NCBI GenBank assembly: GCA_964369685.1
Contig: CAYJFB010000007.1
Location: forward strand, 24,041-88,040
Direction: 5' to 3'
Length of the DNA stretch: 64,000 nucleotides
Source of the DNA: Avidesulfovibrio sp964369685
GTDB taxonomy: Bacteria > Desulfobacterota > Desulfovibrionia > Desulfovibrionales > Desulfovibrionaceae
Within the stretch, counting starts at the first letter, position 1. Each line of letters opens with the position of its first letter. Both the position numbers and the translations under genes were made by a program. The notes beneath the pieces are model-generated. The model ran no database searches. It had not been told where the DNA came from and worked only from the letters and a program-made list of their open reading frames with translations. Of the stretch, positions 10,301-19,220 are shown one piece after another.

Positions 10301-10452
10301 AGCCGTTGGGGTCCTATTTGGGTGACGTGCGTGGTATTTCAGGAGCAACAATCATGGGTGACGGCAGTGTTATTTTGATTGTCGATCCGCATGAAATCTA
10401 TTTGATGGCAACTTCAAACAATCGTGGCTCTGCAACGGGTATAAGCAACTAA
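7304..10452 (+). CDS. cheA: CheA chemotaxis histidine kinase (interrupted by two assembly gaps)
   Basis: Histidine kinase that phosphorylates CheY and CheB. Domains in order: HPt/P1 with phospho-site H50 (MHSLKGASGF); Pro/Glu/Gln repeat linker containing a 100-N gap; a second HPt (FHNLKGNSG, His about 284 counting the Ns); a third, degenerate HPt-like helix (YRSLVAIQRSASFM) without the His; an Ala/Pro repeat linker containing a second 100-N gap; P3 dimerisation helices from about 9230; P4 ATPase (HLIRNAVDHGIE, DDGKGLD, GRGVGMDVV); and a C-terminal CheW-like P5. The frame is kept across gap 1 but changes across gap 2, so the second gap cannot be 100 bases; its true length should be 2 modulo 3. 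This is most likely an assembly artefact rather than a broken gene. A strong hairpin terminator follows. Confidence 0.93.
7721..7912 (+). repeat. 15-bp tandem repeat coding for EQAPP in cheA
   Basis: In-frame tandem repeat of GAACAGGCACCGCCT and variants coding for EQAPP-like pentapeptides between the first and second HPt domains. It is interrupted by a run of 100 N, so copy number is unknown. A nearly identical unit (EQAQP) starts ftsY at the right end of the window. Confidence 0.85.
7751..7850. other. Assembly gap, 100 N
   Basis: Exactly 100 N inside the EQAPP repeat of cheA. The round number suggests a placeholder of unknown true length. Reading frame on both sides is consistent with a length of 1 modulo 3. 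Confidence 0.95.
8903..9198 (+). repeat. 24- and 27-bp tandem repeats coding Ala/Pro linker in cheA
   Basis: Before the gap the unit is 24 bp coding PAAAPTAA; after the gap it is 27 bp coding AAAPATAPK. Both are in frame and form a flexible Ala/Pro(/Lys) linker before the P3 domain. The change of unit across the gap suggests that more unseen variants lie inside. Confidence 0.88.
9013..9112. other. Assembly gap, 100 N
   Basis: Exactly 100 N inside the Ala/Pro repeat of cheA. The flanking coding frames differ (frame of 7304 before, frame of 9178 after), so the true gap should be 2 modulo 3 if the gene is intact. Confidence 0.95.
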
Positions 10453-10519
10453 CAGTATATTTGATGCTTCGGGGGAAAAGAAGACCCCTCGACATTCTTT
10501 CTCCTTGCAATACATTCCG

Positions 10520-10563
10520 GTGGTTTGTTCAATGTTTCTGTGTTGAACAAACCACTTATTTTG
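10520..10563 (+). terminator. Strong intrinsic terminator after cheA
   Basis: Perfect 13-bp inverted repeat (GTGGTTTGTTCAA at 10520-10532 and its complement at 10543-10555) with a 10-base loop, followed by TTATTTTG. It ends the chemotaxis operon before the convergent lipoprotein gene. Confidence 0.85.
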
Positions 10564-10676
10564 TGTCTGATTATAAAAATAAGACAATAAAAAATCTATA
10601 ATATATCGAAAAATATATTATAGATGTATAAAAAGCTTTCTGTTCTATACAATGAAATATGAGAAGCAGAGAATAC

Positions 10677-11501
10677 TTACATTGTCTGTATTGTATCCAA
10701 CGGTTTGATGAGCGTGCCCGGAGGCATACGCAGTTGCAGCTGTTTTTCGGTAAAAGCTTTTTTCGGTGTTTCGCGTTTTTTGATTAATAAAATTGCGTTT
10801 TGCCCGTCAGTATGCTGTAGTGTTATGCTGTTTGGTTTGTCGGGGGAGGTTGCATCGTACTGTAGAATCATGCTCCAACCCGATGTGTTGTCGTGCCAAG
10901 CAACGGGAAGCCCTTCACGATTCACACTCACGTCACCTTGAAGGCGTGTGTTTGTCAACGTAAGGCGAATGCTGTCAGCCATGGTCGGTATTTGAGCTGT
11001 CGCAGTATCCAGTTCTCCAAAAACTTGAAAAAAATGTCCTTGAATCAACGCCGCCAAATCAAGCAAATCAAACGGAATGGGCACATTCATGTTTAAAAAT
11101 GCCGTAGATAAGACCGTTTTATCCGGACTTGTGAGTGTCCATGCGATTTGCTCAGAAGGCAAATACGCCATGAAGCTCGTTTCGCTCTGATAGACACGCG
11201 CCAACAAAGCCCCCACACCGGCCATCAAATCCAGACGAACAGGACTTTCATTCGCCCACATCCATAACGTCACTCGGCGTGTGTCGCCTTCATATCCAAA
11301 TCGTAAACTTGCATTGACGCGATATGGTTCAAGCGATGTGGATGCTTTTGTCGACCGGTGCGTATACCGCTCGACAATATTCAGATGTTGCTCCGGTGAA
11401 AGTCTTGTAAAGCGCTGCGCACAAGAAGAAAGCAACACCACATGCACCGAAAGAATACACAAAACAAGCGCGTTCTGTCTCAAACGCTTTATCCAATTCA
11501 T
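10677..11501 (-). CDS. LolB-like outer-membrane lipoprotein
   Basis: 274 residues with a lipoprotein signal peptide (hydrophobic stretch then lipobox LSSC near residue 27). The mature part has alternating beta-strand character (RVNASLRFGYEGDTRRVTLW, PVRLDLMAGVG) like the LolB / DUF4292 fold that handles lipoproteins or hydrophobic ligands in the periplasm. LolB assignment is by pattern only. Its start overlaps the end of the upstream TPR lipoprotein gene by 4 bases (ATGA), so the two are translated together and probably function together at the outer membrane. Confidence 0.6.
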   Translation of the reverse strand: MNWIKRLRQNALVLCILSVHVVLLSSCAQRFTRLSPEQHLNIVERYTHRSTKASTSLEPYRVNASLRFGYEGDTRRVTLWMWANESPVRLDLMAGVGALLARVYQSETSFMAYLPSEQIAWTLTSPDKTVLSTAFLNMNVPIPFDLLDLAALIQGHFFQVFGELDTATAQIPTMADSIRLTLTNTRLQGDVSVNREGLPVAWHDNTSGWSMILQYDATSPDKPNSITLQHTDGQNAILLIKKRETPKKAFTEKQLQLRMPPGTLIKPLDTIQTM

Positions 11502-13312
11502 GGTTTTTCTCCGGAAGTGGTGTGTTTGAGCGCATCCAATTTTTTTTGCAACACATTCTTATTCTCTGGAGACAAGGAAAGCGCGCGTTGCCATCCATTA
11601 CGAGCTTGTTGATGCTCACCTACCGCGTGGGCTATATCTCCGTAATGTTCCCAGATTTCGGCGGCTTCACTGTCCGGCAGTGCCACCGCCATCTTGATGT
11701 GTTCCCAAGCCGCATCCAACTTACCTGAACGGTATTCGGCCCAAGCCAACGAATCAATAATATATGCGTTGTCGGGAGCCAGTTCGTTGGCTTCATAGAG
11801 CAAGTCAAGCGCACGCAACAAATCGATTTGTGCTTGTGTTTCTGAAATAAAACGCTGTTGCGGCTGGCATGCTTGTCCGATCATTGTGTCTTTTGTTGTG
11901 CGTTCGTACCCGGGCATGGCGGCCAAGGAATACCCGACATAATTTAAGGCTTGATAGTCTGTGGGATCGAGTAAAAGAATCTGCTCCATCACATGAAATG
12001 CTGTGTTCTTACAGTTTAACATATCCAAGACAGAACCATAGTGAAACAATAATTCGGTGTCGTCCGGATACAGTGCCAACGCCTGCTCAAAAGCCAACTT
12101 TGCCAGATACCATTCTTTTTGAATAATATGTACCTGTGCTTGTAACAGAAGAAATTCCGAATCGGTCGGAAAAAAACTCAATGCGGTCAGGATTGTGTCT
12201 TGTGTGGCTTTCATGTCGCCTTGAAGAAAATGCATTTGAATGCGAAAACGCAATGCTTGTTCGTACAGTGCGCTCTCTTGTGTAATCTCTTTCGATAAGG
12301 CAATAGCGTGATCAAGATCCTCTTCATATTCAAACGCAATCACCGCACGATACAACAGATATTCAGGCGGCCTAGGATCTTGAAACGACAAGGTTTCAAG
12401 TGCGGAAAGCGCTTCCGAATAATATTTTTTTTCAATAAATAACGCCGTGATGGACAGCACCGAGCCGATGGAGCTTGGGTACTTTTGCAACAGTGCCAGA
12501 GCCTTTTGCGGTTCTGTGGCTTGCACTTCCATGTTCATGGCGTGAAGTAAAATATCGTTGTTTTCAGGAAGTTCTTCTAAAAGAAGCATAAACTGTTGAC
12601 GTGCTTTTTGAATATTTCCCAACTCTTCAAGAGCCTGAGCATATAAAAAACGGGCTTCGTGAAAATCTGGCACCATCACCAAAAGTTTTTCTAAGTTATA
12701 GACAGCGTCATGGAGTTGTTCCAATGCAAACAACGCTTGCGCGTGATAGTAAAGCATATACGGTCGAGAGACATCTGTCTCCAACCGTCGAAAAACAGCA
12801 TCGGCTGCCGCGAACTGTTTGGCTTTGAGAAGCACGATGCCGTATTCTTGTTGTGCGTGTCGTTGATTCAGGCTGTTTGGTAAAAACTGTTTAAAGAGAG
12901 TGATTGCTTGTTCAGGATATCCCTCTTCAAGCAACAGTTCAGCCAACAGCACATGCAAAGTCAAATCGTTGGGTAATATTTTGACAGCTTTTTGCAGAAT
13001 ATCCTGCGCCATAAGTGGTTTTTTGGACAACAGCAACCATGCCGCCGCGTCAGACAAAGGACGAGACAACGGCGCATATTGTAAAAAGATTTTTGCCGCC
13101 TCATACACCCCTTCCGTCGAGTCGGAACGCATGGATTGGTCAAGCAACAGCGCCGCATATGAAACCTGTGCATCAGGCGTCAAATCCCAAACTGTGGGGC
13201 TCATGTCGCGCGCAACGCCACATCCTGAGAGGAAAACACTTCCCAAAACAAGCCCCACAAGCAGCAGATAGCGACATTGCTGCTGTATCTGTTGTATCCG
13301 TCTTTGCACCAT
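11498..13312 (-). CDS. TPR-repeat lipoprotein
   Basis: About 604 residues. The ATG at 13312 is preferred to an in-frame ATG 17 codons upstream because it directly precedes a classical lipoprotein signal (LLLVGLVLGSVFLSGC). The mature protein is a long array of tetratricopeptide repeats (for example ALFALEQLHDAVYNLEKLL, AEYRSGKLDAAWEHIKMAV), a protein-interaction solenoid facing the periplasm. A final repeat gives a Leu/Lys-rich C-terminus. It is coupled by ATGA to the LolB-like gene. Specific role unknown; a cell-envelope assembly scaffold is the simplest reading. Confidence 0.8.
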   Translation of the reverse strand: MVQRRIQQIQQQCRYLLLVGLVLGSVFLSGCGVARDMSPTVWDLTPDAQVSYAALLLDQSMRSDSTEGVYEAAKIFLQYAPLSRPLSDAAAWLLLSKKPLMAQDILQKAVKILPNDLTLHVLLAELLLEEGYPEQAITLFKQFLPNSLNQRHAQQEYGIVLLKAKQFAAADAVFRRLETDVSRPYMLYYHAQALFALEQLHDAVYNLEKLLVMVPDFHEARFLYAQALEELGNIQKARQQFMLLLEELPENNDILLHAMNMEVQATEPQKALALLQKYPSSIGSVLSITALFIEKKYYSEALSALETLSFQDPRPPEYLLYRAVIAFEYEEDLDHAIALSKEITQESALYEQALRFRIQMHFLQGDMKATQDTILTALSFFPTDSEFLLLQAQVHIIQKEWYLAKLAFEQALALYPDDTELLFHYGSVLDMLNCKNTAFHVMEQILLLDPTDYQALNYVGYSLAAMPGYERTTKDTMIGQACQPQQRFISETQAQIDLLRALDLLYEANELAPDNAYIIDSLAWAEYRSGKLDAAWEHIKMAVALPDSEAAEIWEHYGDIAHAVGEHQQARNGWQRALSLSPENKNVLQKKLDALKHTTSGEKP

Positions 13313-13431
13313 AAATCTGTTATTCCTGACAAAAGCCTCATCGGCATCATAGACTGACAACACATACTTTTCCGAGGGAATTTTTCCACAACAAATGTTG
13401 TCTTTCGCAGTCCCACGACATCAGTGAGGCA

Positions 13432-14685
13432 TCAGTTTTCTCGAATCCAGTCCACAGAAAAGTCATGGATCTGATTACCGAGATGATTTTTGAGTTTTTG
13501 CAATAGCCGCGATTCAAGTTGCCGAACCCGTTCACGGGTCACTTGATATTTTTCTCCGATTTCGCGAAGTGTTACAGGATCGTCCGTAAGGAGTCTATTT
13601 TGAAGAATATAGAGTTCTTTTTCTGAAAGTGAAGGTAAAAGTGTTTGGATGTTGTCACGCAGCAGGTTGACCATTTCATCTTCGGCACAGGAGTCTTCGA
13701 TACCCACACCCAGAGCGGGGATGAAATCCATGCGTACGGCACCGCCGCTGTCATCGCCCACGGGGGTATTGAGTGACATATCCGAGGCGTCAAGGCGTTG
13801 TTGCATCTCGACGATGTGTTCGGTTTCGACTCCCAAGCGTTCGGCCAAGGTTTCGGCATCGGGATCAAATCCTTCGGCGATGAGTTTTTGTCTTTCGCGG
13901 TTCAGGTTATAGAACAATTTACGTTGCGCCTGAGTGGTACCTATTTTGACCATGCGCCAATTGTCCATAATAAATTTTAAAATATAGGCACGAATCCAAA
14001 AGGCTGCATAGTACGAAAATTTGATGCCTTTATCGGGATCGAATTTGTTGACCGCCCGCATGAGTCCAACGTTGCCTTCTTGGATCAAATCGAGCACATT
14101 TTGCATCCAACGGCGTTGAAAATCCATGGCAATTTTCACGACCAAGCGTAAATGTGATGAAATAAGTCGGAAGGCGGCATCGCTGTCACCGTGATCGCGG
14201 ACACTGCGTGCCAAACTGAACTCTTCATCCGGTTTAAGCATGGGGAAGCGTCCGACTTCACGCAAATAAAGATGTAAAGAATCTTTGGTATTGACGGTAG
14301 ATGGGAGACGTGATCCGCTTGTAACGGCAATTTCGCCAACATCAACCACACTGTTTTCGTCGTCCAAGAGGTTGTCAAGCTCAAGCAGAGATTCATCTTC
14401 GTTCAAGTCTTCATCATGCTCATGCGGAGTTTCAGATTCAACAACTTCAGTTTCAAGAAGTTCAGTTTCTTTTTGAGATTTCGCCTTAGGCGTTTTGGCC
14501 GAACGGGATGGCTCCACACGGGTATTGTCATCTGAAGGCATGTCTCCTTCTGAAATACGCGTTTGGGTATCTTGATGTTTTGTGAGTTTTGTTGTGCGCG
14601 TCGACGAATCCACAGTTATCCCATGTCGTGCTGTTTGCTCGGCATCAGCATTTGCAGGCAAAAGGTCTGTATTTGGATGAAGCAT
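13432..14685 (-). CDS. rpoH: RpoH-type sigma-70 family factor
   Basis: 417 residues. Residues about 125-410 carry sigma regions 1.2 to 4.2: region 2 with LDLIQEGNVGLMRAVNKFD and KFSYYAAFWIRAYI, the RpoH-box-like QRKLFYNLNRERQ after region 2, and a region 4 helix-turn-helix with LREIGEKYQVTRERVRQLES. The box points to the sigma-32 heat-shock group rather than RpoD, which would be longer. The N-terminal ~120 residues are acidic and low-complexity, an unusual extension for RpoH. Good ribosome site (AAGGAAGAG). A 16-bp palindrome lies about 130 bases upstream. Confidence 0.8.
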   Translation of the reverse strand: MLHPNTDLLPANADAEQTARHGITVDSSTRTTKLTKHQDTQTRISEGDMPSDDNTRVEPSRSAKTPKAKSQKETELLETEVVESETPHEHDEDLNEDESLLELDNLLDDENSVVDVGEIAVTSGSRLPSTVNTKDSLHLYLREVGRFPMLKPDEEFSLARSVRDHGDSDAAFRLISSHLRLVVKIAMDFQRRWMQNVLDLIQEGNVGLMRAVNKFDPDKGIKFSYYAAFWIRAYILKFIMDNWRMVKIGTTQAQRKLFYNLNRERQKLIAEGFDPDAETLAERLGVETEHIVEMQQRLDASDMSLNTPVGDDSGGAVRMDFIPALGVGIEDSCAEDEMVNLLRDNIQTLLPSLSEKELYILQNRLLTDDPVTLREIGEKYQVTRERVRQLESRLLQKLKNHLGNQIHDFSVDWIREN

Positions 14686-14811
14686 GACTCTTCCTTATAG
14701 ACACCACAAGGTGTGGCGGTAAGGCCCATTTTATAAAAAAAAGGGTTGATTGACCAGCGGTATTTTGCAGGAACAGCGTCTGTCTGTAAGGTACAGGCAT
14801 AACGCATCTTC

Positions 14812-14827
14812 GAAGACCGCGGTCTTC
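14812..14827. promoter_or_regulatory. 16-bp perfect palindrome upstream of rpoH
   Basis: GAAGACCGCGGTCTTC is a perfect 16-bp palindrome about 127 bases upstream of the rpoH start. Its place in a leader region makes a dimeric repressor/activator site plausible. No -10/-35 pair was recognised with confidence, so the role is inferred. Confidence 0.45.
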
Positions 14828-14835
14828 AAAGGCAC

Positions 14836-15284
14836 TCAGCCGGACAGTATTGTCTTTTATGAGACCTTGTTGTGTGATACATAGAGATTGACACGGAAGA
14901 ACAGTATTCTTGATTTTCATGAAATGTATAGTCGTCTAGAGCCGCTTTCGAATGAGAAATTTAAACCATAGACAGAAATACACACAGAGGGAGGGAGGGG
15001 TTCAGAAGGGCTTGGGCGTAAAGAAGCGTGGTAGATTGACGCGATACGTTCATTGTTTTCGGGGAAAAAGAAAGACAAGTTTACTGTATATCATGACATA
15101 CGGTATCCTTTTCTTTTTTTTTATTTTAACATGCTTTAAAAAAGTTTTCAATCATGTTTTACATTTTTTTATCATTTTAGTATTTTTTTATAAGAGCAAT
15201 AAAGGATTTGTTGTGCACTCAAAAGATGTTGTCGTCGGATAACACAGCCTTCATGCACTCAAAAGCTATTAAAACACGGATAAA
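14836..15284. other. Non-coding AT-rich region between rpoH and META lipoprotein gene
   Basis: About 450 bases with poly-T tracts, a GGGAGGGAGGGG run near 14990 and no ORF with family signal or a good ribosome site. No RNA gene recognised. Confidence 0.4.
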
Positions 15285-15334
15285 TAAAGAAAAAGGTGTT
15301 ATATTTTAGAAACGGGTTTCTTCTATAACACCTT
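15285..15334 (-). terminator. Intrinsic terminator of META lipoprotein gene
   Basis: On the minus strand AAGGTGTTATA (15334-15324) pairs with TATAACACCTT (15303-15293), with a smaller inner GAAAC/GTTTC stem, then a TTTCTTT tail. It lies about 70 bases after the META gene stop. Confidence 0.8.
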
Positions 15335-15403
15335 AAAAAAATGTATTTCCGTTTACAAATGACGTTTTTACATCGTTCACAGAGCAAAAAAGAAACACAC
15401 TAT

Positions 15404-15874
15404 CTATCGTATGAGTTCCAAGACAACGGAACCATCATCACGCATAAGTTCCAATTTTTTACGCGCCATACGCCAAGACATGGTGTCGTTCAAGGCATTG
15501 GCAATTGCCGTTGCCTGCGCGTCTCCTTGAGGACACAACATTCTTGTGCTGCCCAAATAGGAAAATTGTAAACCACTTTTTGGCATAAAACGAAATTCAC
15601 CTAAAAGGCGATTGCAGCCGTCAGAGCCACCCAAACGGCCGTATACACCGTTGTCGTCTTGTTGTGTTTCTGTAAAGACCAATTCAGGACGCGGTTGATC
15701 CAAATATTGTTGTGCTTTTTGACCTTGTATTTTTGTGATTTGCCATGTCCCGTCTACTTGTTGTGTTTTGGGAATATCAGGTTGAGTGCGCACTGCACTG
15801 CACGCAACCGCGGCAACCAAACCACAAAGGACAACGATTCCCATGACACCTCTCCTTGCACGACTCGTAAACAT
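15404..15874 (-). CDS. META/HslJ-domain lipoprotein
   Basis: About 156 residues from the ATG at 15874, chosen because GGGGG lies 6-7 bases upstream; a longer in-frame start adds 12 residues without improving the signal. N-terminal lipoprotein-type signal ends at VAAVAC. The mature part matches the META fold of HslJ: WQITKIQGQ, GRLGGSDGCNRLLGEF, and SYLGSTRMLCPQ with the conserved MxC element. HslJ-type proteins are linked to heat or novobiocin tolerance in E. coli, but mechanism is unknown. Located next to an RpoH-type gene, which may or may not be meaningful. Confidence 0.8.
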   Translation of the reverse strand: MFTSRARRGVMGIVVLCGLVAAVACSAVRTQPDIPKTQQVDGTWQITKIQGQKAQQYLDQPRPELVFTETQQDDNGVYGRLGGSDGCNRLLGEFRFMPKSGLQFSYLGSTRMLCPQGDAQATAIANALNDTMSWRMARKKLELMRDDGSVVLELIR

Positions 15875-15982
15875 ACGATGCCCCCTTTTTGTCAATTTGA
15901 AAAGAACCATTTCTTAACAACGTATTGAATAAAAGTGTTTAATCATAAAATGTTGGGCAAAACAAAGACGTTCTTCTATATA

Positions 15983-16040
15983 TAAAACAAAAAAGCCGAC
16001 AACGGAACCCTCTCAAAGAGCAAGGTTCACTATCGACTTT
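15983..16040 (-). terminator. Intrinsic terminator after hisA
   Basis: On the minus strand AAAGTCGA pairs with TCGGCTTT (with one U-G), an inner GAACC/GGTTC stem follows, and the 3' side runs into TTTTTTGTTTT. It ends the tatB-hisA operon. Confidence 0.75.
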
Positions 16041-16061
16041 TAACATAAATATTTTACACTG

Positions 16062-16799
16062 TTATTTCTGTTCTGCAAGCCATGCCGCCGCTTCACGTAA
16101 CCGTAAAGAACCTTCATAGATGGCTCGCCCACAGATGGCGCCTTCAAGGTTGGCTGTTTGGGAAAGAGGATATAAATGTTTAATATCCTCAATGGATGCC
16201 ACGCCACCCGCCGCGATGACAGGAATTGGGCTGGTGGTTGCCAGTGTTGTCAATGCAGACAGATTGACACCGGTTTGCATACCGTCACGATCAATATCGG
16301 TATAAATCATAAATGCCGTGCCGACATCAGCCAAGCGCGGCAATTCATCGGCAATGGTGCGTGAGGTTTCGCCAACCCAACCGCGTGTTTTTAACGTACC
16401 CCCGGCAACATCCAATGAAACGCCGATTTGCCCGGGGTAACTTTTACACAAGTGAGCAAACATTTTGGGTTCTTCAAGCGCCATCGTGCCGATAATCAGG
16501 CGTGTGACACCGGCATCAAGCCAGCGTTTGGCTGTGGCTTCATCGCGAATACCGCCACCCAGTTGAACAGGAATACCAATCGCTTGACAAATTTTTTGCA
16601 CGATGGGTGTGTTTGGTGAATCCTCACCGCGAAACGCACCGTCCAAATCGACCAAATGTAAATATTGAGCACCCTCTGCTTGCCAATGTAATGCCATATG
16701 TGCGGGATCATCGGAAAAAACCGTTACATCCGTTGCCAGTCCTTTACGCAAGCGCACGGCTTTACCGTCCTGTAAATCCACCGCGGGGAAAAGTATCAC
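16062..16799 (-). CDS. hisA: HisA, ProFAR isomerase of histidine synthesis
   Basis: (beta/alpha)8-barrel that converts N'-formimino-AICAR ribonucleotide (ProFAR) to PRFAR, the fourth step of histidine synthesis. 245 residues from the GTG at 16799, which has AAGGAG 8 bases upstream and overlaps the upstream lipoprotein stop (GTGA). The N-terminus is VILFPAVDLQDGKAVRL with the catalytic Asp in AVDLQ. Other signatures are VQLGGGIRD, LIIGTMAL, IYTDIDRDGMQTG and IAAGGVASIED. hisH and hisF, which act next, lie about 15 kb away in the same orientation. Confidence 0.93.
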   Translation of the reverse strand: MILFPAVDLQDGKAVRLRKGLATDVTVFSDDPAHMALHWQAEGAQYLHLVDLDGAFRGEDSPNTPIVQKICQAIGIPVQLGGGIRDEATAKRWLDAGVTRLIIGTMALEEPKMFAHLCKSYPGQIGVSLDVAGGTLKTRGWVGETSRTIADELPRLADVGTAFMIYTDIDRDGMQTGVNLSALTTLATTSPIPVIAAGGVASIEDIKHLYPLSQTANLEGAICGRAIYEGSLRLREAAAWLAEQK

Positions 16800-17485
16800 A
16801 GACCAAACTCCTTCACCATTTTTTCTGTAGCCTCTTGAGCCAGAGTGAGTGTGGGAACCCATTTACCCCCACGTTTAAAAAAATCACCCATTTTGAGCAA
16901 GTTGTTCGTCAGACCTTCTTGCTTCTCTGCGTAATGCGAACGACTTAAAAGCAAACCTTCCGTCACATCAATTAAAAAAAAGTTGGTTGCCAACTCCGCT
17001 GACGAAACAACACCCGCCGCACTGCCTTCGCGTTCATGCCATGTAAGGATTTGCGGTACCAACAACAATTCAACACCCGCCTTGCGTCCGACTTCAATCC
17101 AGTGTGCCAAAGCAGAATTGTGTCCTGCGCGGCGTTCTGTTGAGGGGTTCACGCCTGCACCTGATGAAACAGGTGTAAAATGGCGTGCAGGATTGCTCAT
17201 GGTCTTGAGTGTTTGTAAAACCATTGTGTTAAATTCCGTTACGGCTTGCGCTGAAGCCAATTCTCGATTTTCCGGAATATATCCCGCCAAGAGATCGCTT
17301 GTTCCCATGGGCTGTATTGCCCCGACAACGCCGATTGTTACCGTTGTAAACGGCACCACAAGCGGTGTTTTCTCGGGTTGTGAACAGCCGCCGACAAAGA
17401 ACAACGTTACAAAAAGGAAACTCAAAAGACGAAAACCGATCCCCGAACGCCTGTGACTCGCGACAAACAGCAGGTTCTGTACCAT
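16796..17485 (-). CDS. Putative lipoprotein between hisB and hisA
   Basis: 229 residues with a lipoprotein signal (LLSFLFVTLFFVGGC). The mature domain (VTIGVVGAIQP, LLLVPQILTWHEREGSAAGV, NFFLIDVTEGLLLSRSHY) resembles envelope lipoproteins of the FlgO/CsgG-like group by pattern, but I cannot name the family. It starts in the hisB stop codon (TGATG) and its stop overlaps the hisA GTG, so it is translationally coupled to both. Placement in a histidine operon is probably an operon-packing accident; no enzymatic motif links it to the pathway. Confidence 0.6.
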   Translation of the reverse strand: MVQNLLFVASHRRSGIGFRLLSFLFVTLFFVGGCSQPEKTPLVVPFTTVTIGVVGAIQPMGTSDLLAGYIPENRELASAQAVTEFNTMVLQTLKTMSNPARHFTPVSSGAGVNPSTERRAGHNSALAHWIEVGRKAGVELLLVPQILTWHEREGSAAGVVSSAELATNFFLIDVTEGLLLSRSHYAEKQEGLTNNLLKMGDFFKRGGKWVPTLTLAQEATEKMVKEFGL

Positions 17486-18069
17486 CAGTCTAAACTCCCT
17501 TTGGTGCTGCGCACCGTTACGCCGTCTTGTCGTACAGCCTGAGCTAAAGCCAACCCAAAGCCCTTGGCTGCCGATTCTAACAAATGGTGTCCGTTTTTCC
17601 CATACAAAAACGAAATATGCAAATTCATACGTGCCGCGGCAGCAACGGTTTTATAAAATTCCCGCCAAACGTCCGCCTCTTCTCCCGCAAGCAACGGTGG
17701 CAATAAGTCGTCGCCGCGCCACTCAAGCCACGGGCGACCGGAAATATCGAGTGTCACTTCAGCCAAGGCCTCATCCATGGGTACACGTCCGTAGCCGACT
17801 CGTGCGATTCCCTTGCGATCGCCCAAAGCTTCCGCAAGCGCTTGACCAAAACATAATCCCACGTCTTCAATGGTGTGATGGGCATCCACATGCAAATCGC
17901 CCGTACAATGCACCTGTAAACCAAAGCCGGCCCAAAACGCACTGAGCGTCAACATGTGATCAAGCAAGCCAAAACCTGTATTGACGGCAATGGCGTCTTG
18001 TTCCAAACACAATGTCAATTCAATTTGTGTTTCTGTTGTCACACGTTGCACACAAGCTTTACGACTCAT
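17485..18069 (-). CDS. hisB: HisB, imidazoleglycerol-phosphate dehydratase
   Basis: Dehydrates imidazole-glycerol phosphate to imidazole-acetol phosphate using Mn2+. 194 residues, the normal length of the monofunctional enzyme (no phosphatase domain). Metal-binding repeats are visible: DAHHTIEDVG and NGHHLLESAAKGFG, with GLLDHMLTLSAFW near the N-terminus. The start ATG overlaps the tatC stop (ATGA). Part of tatB-tatC-hisB-lipoprotein-hisA, all linked by overlaps of 1-4 bases. Confidence 0.95.
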   Translation of the reverse strand: MSRKACVQRVTTETQIELTLCLEQDAIAVNTGFGLLDHMLTLSAFWAGFGLQVHCTGDLHVDAHHTIEDVGLCFGQALAEALGDRKGIARVGYGRVPMDEALAEVTLDISGRPWLEWRGDDLLPPLLAGEEADVWREFYKTVAAAARMNLHISFLYGKNGHHLLESAAKGFGLALAQAVRQDGVTVRSTKGSLD

Positions 18070-19220
18070 TCGATATTCTCCTTTGTTTCTGTCCCTTGTG
18101 TTGTCTCGGCGGCAGGTTTCTTTTGAGCGAATACAGCGACCACAATACTTATTTCATACAAAATAAGCAGCGGAACAGCCATGAGTAATTGTGAAAACAA
18201 ATCAGGCGGCGTGAGCACGGCAGCCACAACAAACATCGCCAACACAGCGTATTTACGTATCCGACGCATCTGTCTCGCACCAAGAATACCGATACGAGCC
18301 AAGAAAAAAGCAAACAACGGCATCTCAAAAATCAATCCAAAAGCGATCAACATCTTGAGTGAAAAACCTAAATATTCGCTGATCGAAGGCATGGCAACAA
18401 TCATGCCTGTCGAGTAACTCATGAAAAACGTAAACGCAAAAGGAAAAACCACAAAATAACAAAACGCGGCTCCGCCAATGAAAAAAAAGGCTGAACAAAA
18501 AGCCAAAGGAATCGCTACACGACGCTCTTCTCTGTACAACCCCGGAGCCACAAAAGCCCAAATTTGGTAAAAAATATACGGTGAAGTCAAAAACAATCCC
18601 GCAACCGCCGCCACTTTCAAATAAACAAAAAATCCTTCGGGTACACTGGTATAAATCAAGCGCGTGTCTTGCGGCAACACCGTCGCCAAAGGCGCCGACA
18701 GCCACGCAAACAACGGCTCGGCCACACCGTAACACAAGAAAAAACCCACCACAGCACCGATAAAACACCGCATCAAACGCGTGCGCAACTCGCCGAGATG
18801 CTCCATCATACTCATGGGATGTTCTTCTTCAACCGTTGTTGTTTCAGTTTTGGTGTCGAAGGCTGTCTCTGCTTCGGGCGGTAAAGAGGCCTCCTGCGCA
18901 TTGACAGCGGCTGTCTTTTCGAGTCGGTTTTCGGGTAGATCGGTTGAACGAGTGTTGTCTTCGTCTTTGTCTGTCATTGCGTTCTGTTCGGACGCTTTTG
19001 CTCGAGGCCATGTTGAAAACGGCGGCTGTTCGGTCTGTGTGTGCTCTGCGACGTCGTCGGTGTTGTCGAGCGTGTTGGAAACAGTGATGTCAGTGGCATC
19101 GTCGGTATGCTTGTTGTTGCTGTCGGCGTTTGCGGAAATCATGACGGCGGCGGTGGAAGCGTCAAAAGCCTCGTCACAGGCCTTGTTGTCGGATAAGGGC
19201 GTTTGTTCCTGCACGCTCAT
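18066..19220 (-). CDS. tatC: TatC, twin-arginine translocase, with long acidic N-terminal tail
   Basis: Membrane core of the Tat protein exporter. The conserved part begins at MSMMEHLGELRTRLMRC (about residue 135) and has six membrane segments, including FLTSPYIFYQIWAFVAPGLY and the region near ILGARQMRRIRKYAVLAMF. The first ~134 residues are Thr/Asp/Glu/Ala-rich and absent from standard TatC (about 250 residues). The start at 19220 is supported by ATGA overlap with tatB and by the lack of a ribosome site before the conserved MSMM. Last ~20 residues are polar (KPAAETTQGTETKENIE). Confidence 0.92.
   Translation of the reverse strand: MSVQEQTPLSDNKACDEAFDASTAAVMISANADSNNKHTDDATDITVSNTLDNTDDVAEHTQTEQPPFSTWPRAKASEQNAMTDKDEDNTRSTDLPENRLEKTAAVNAQEASLPPEAETAFDTKTETTTVEEEHPMSMMEHLGELRTRLMRCFIGAVVGFFLCYGVAEPLFAWLSAPLATVLPQDTRLIYTSVPEGFFVYLKVAAVAGLFLTSPYIFYQIWAFVAPGLYREERRVAIPLAFCSAFFFIGGAAFCYFVVFPFAFTFFMSYSTGMIVAMPSISEYLGFSLKMLIAFGLIFEMPLFAFFLARIGILGARQMRRIRKYAVLAMFVVAAVLTPPDLFSQLLMAVPLLILYEISIVVAVFAQKKPAAETTQGTETKENIE

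Noticed and set aside
14952..15242. Small ORF in the gap after rpoH
   Set aside because: Low-complexity Phe-rich product, no ribosome site, AT-rich composition like non-coding DNA.
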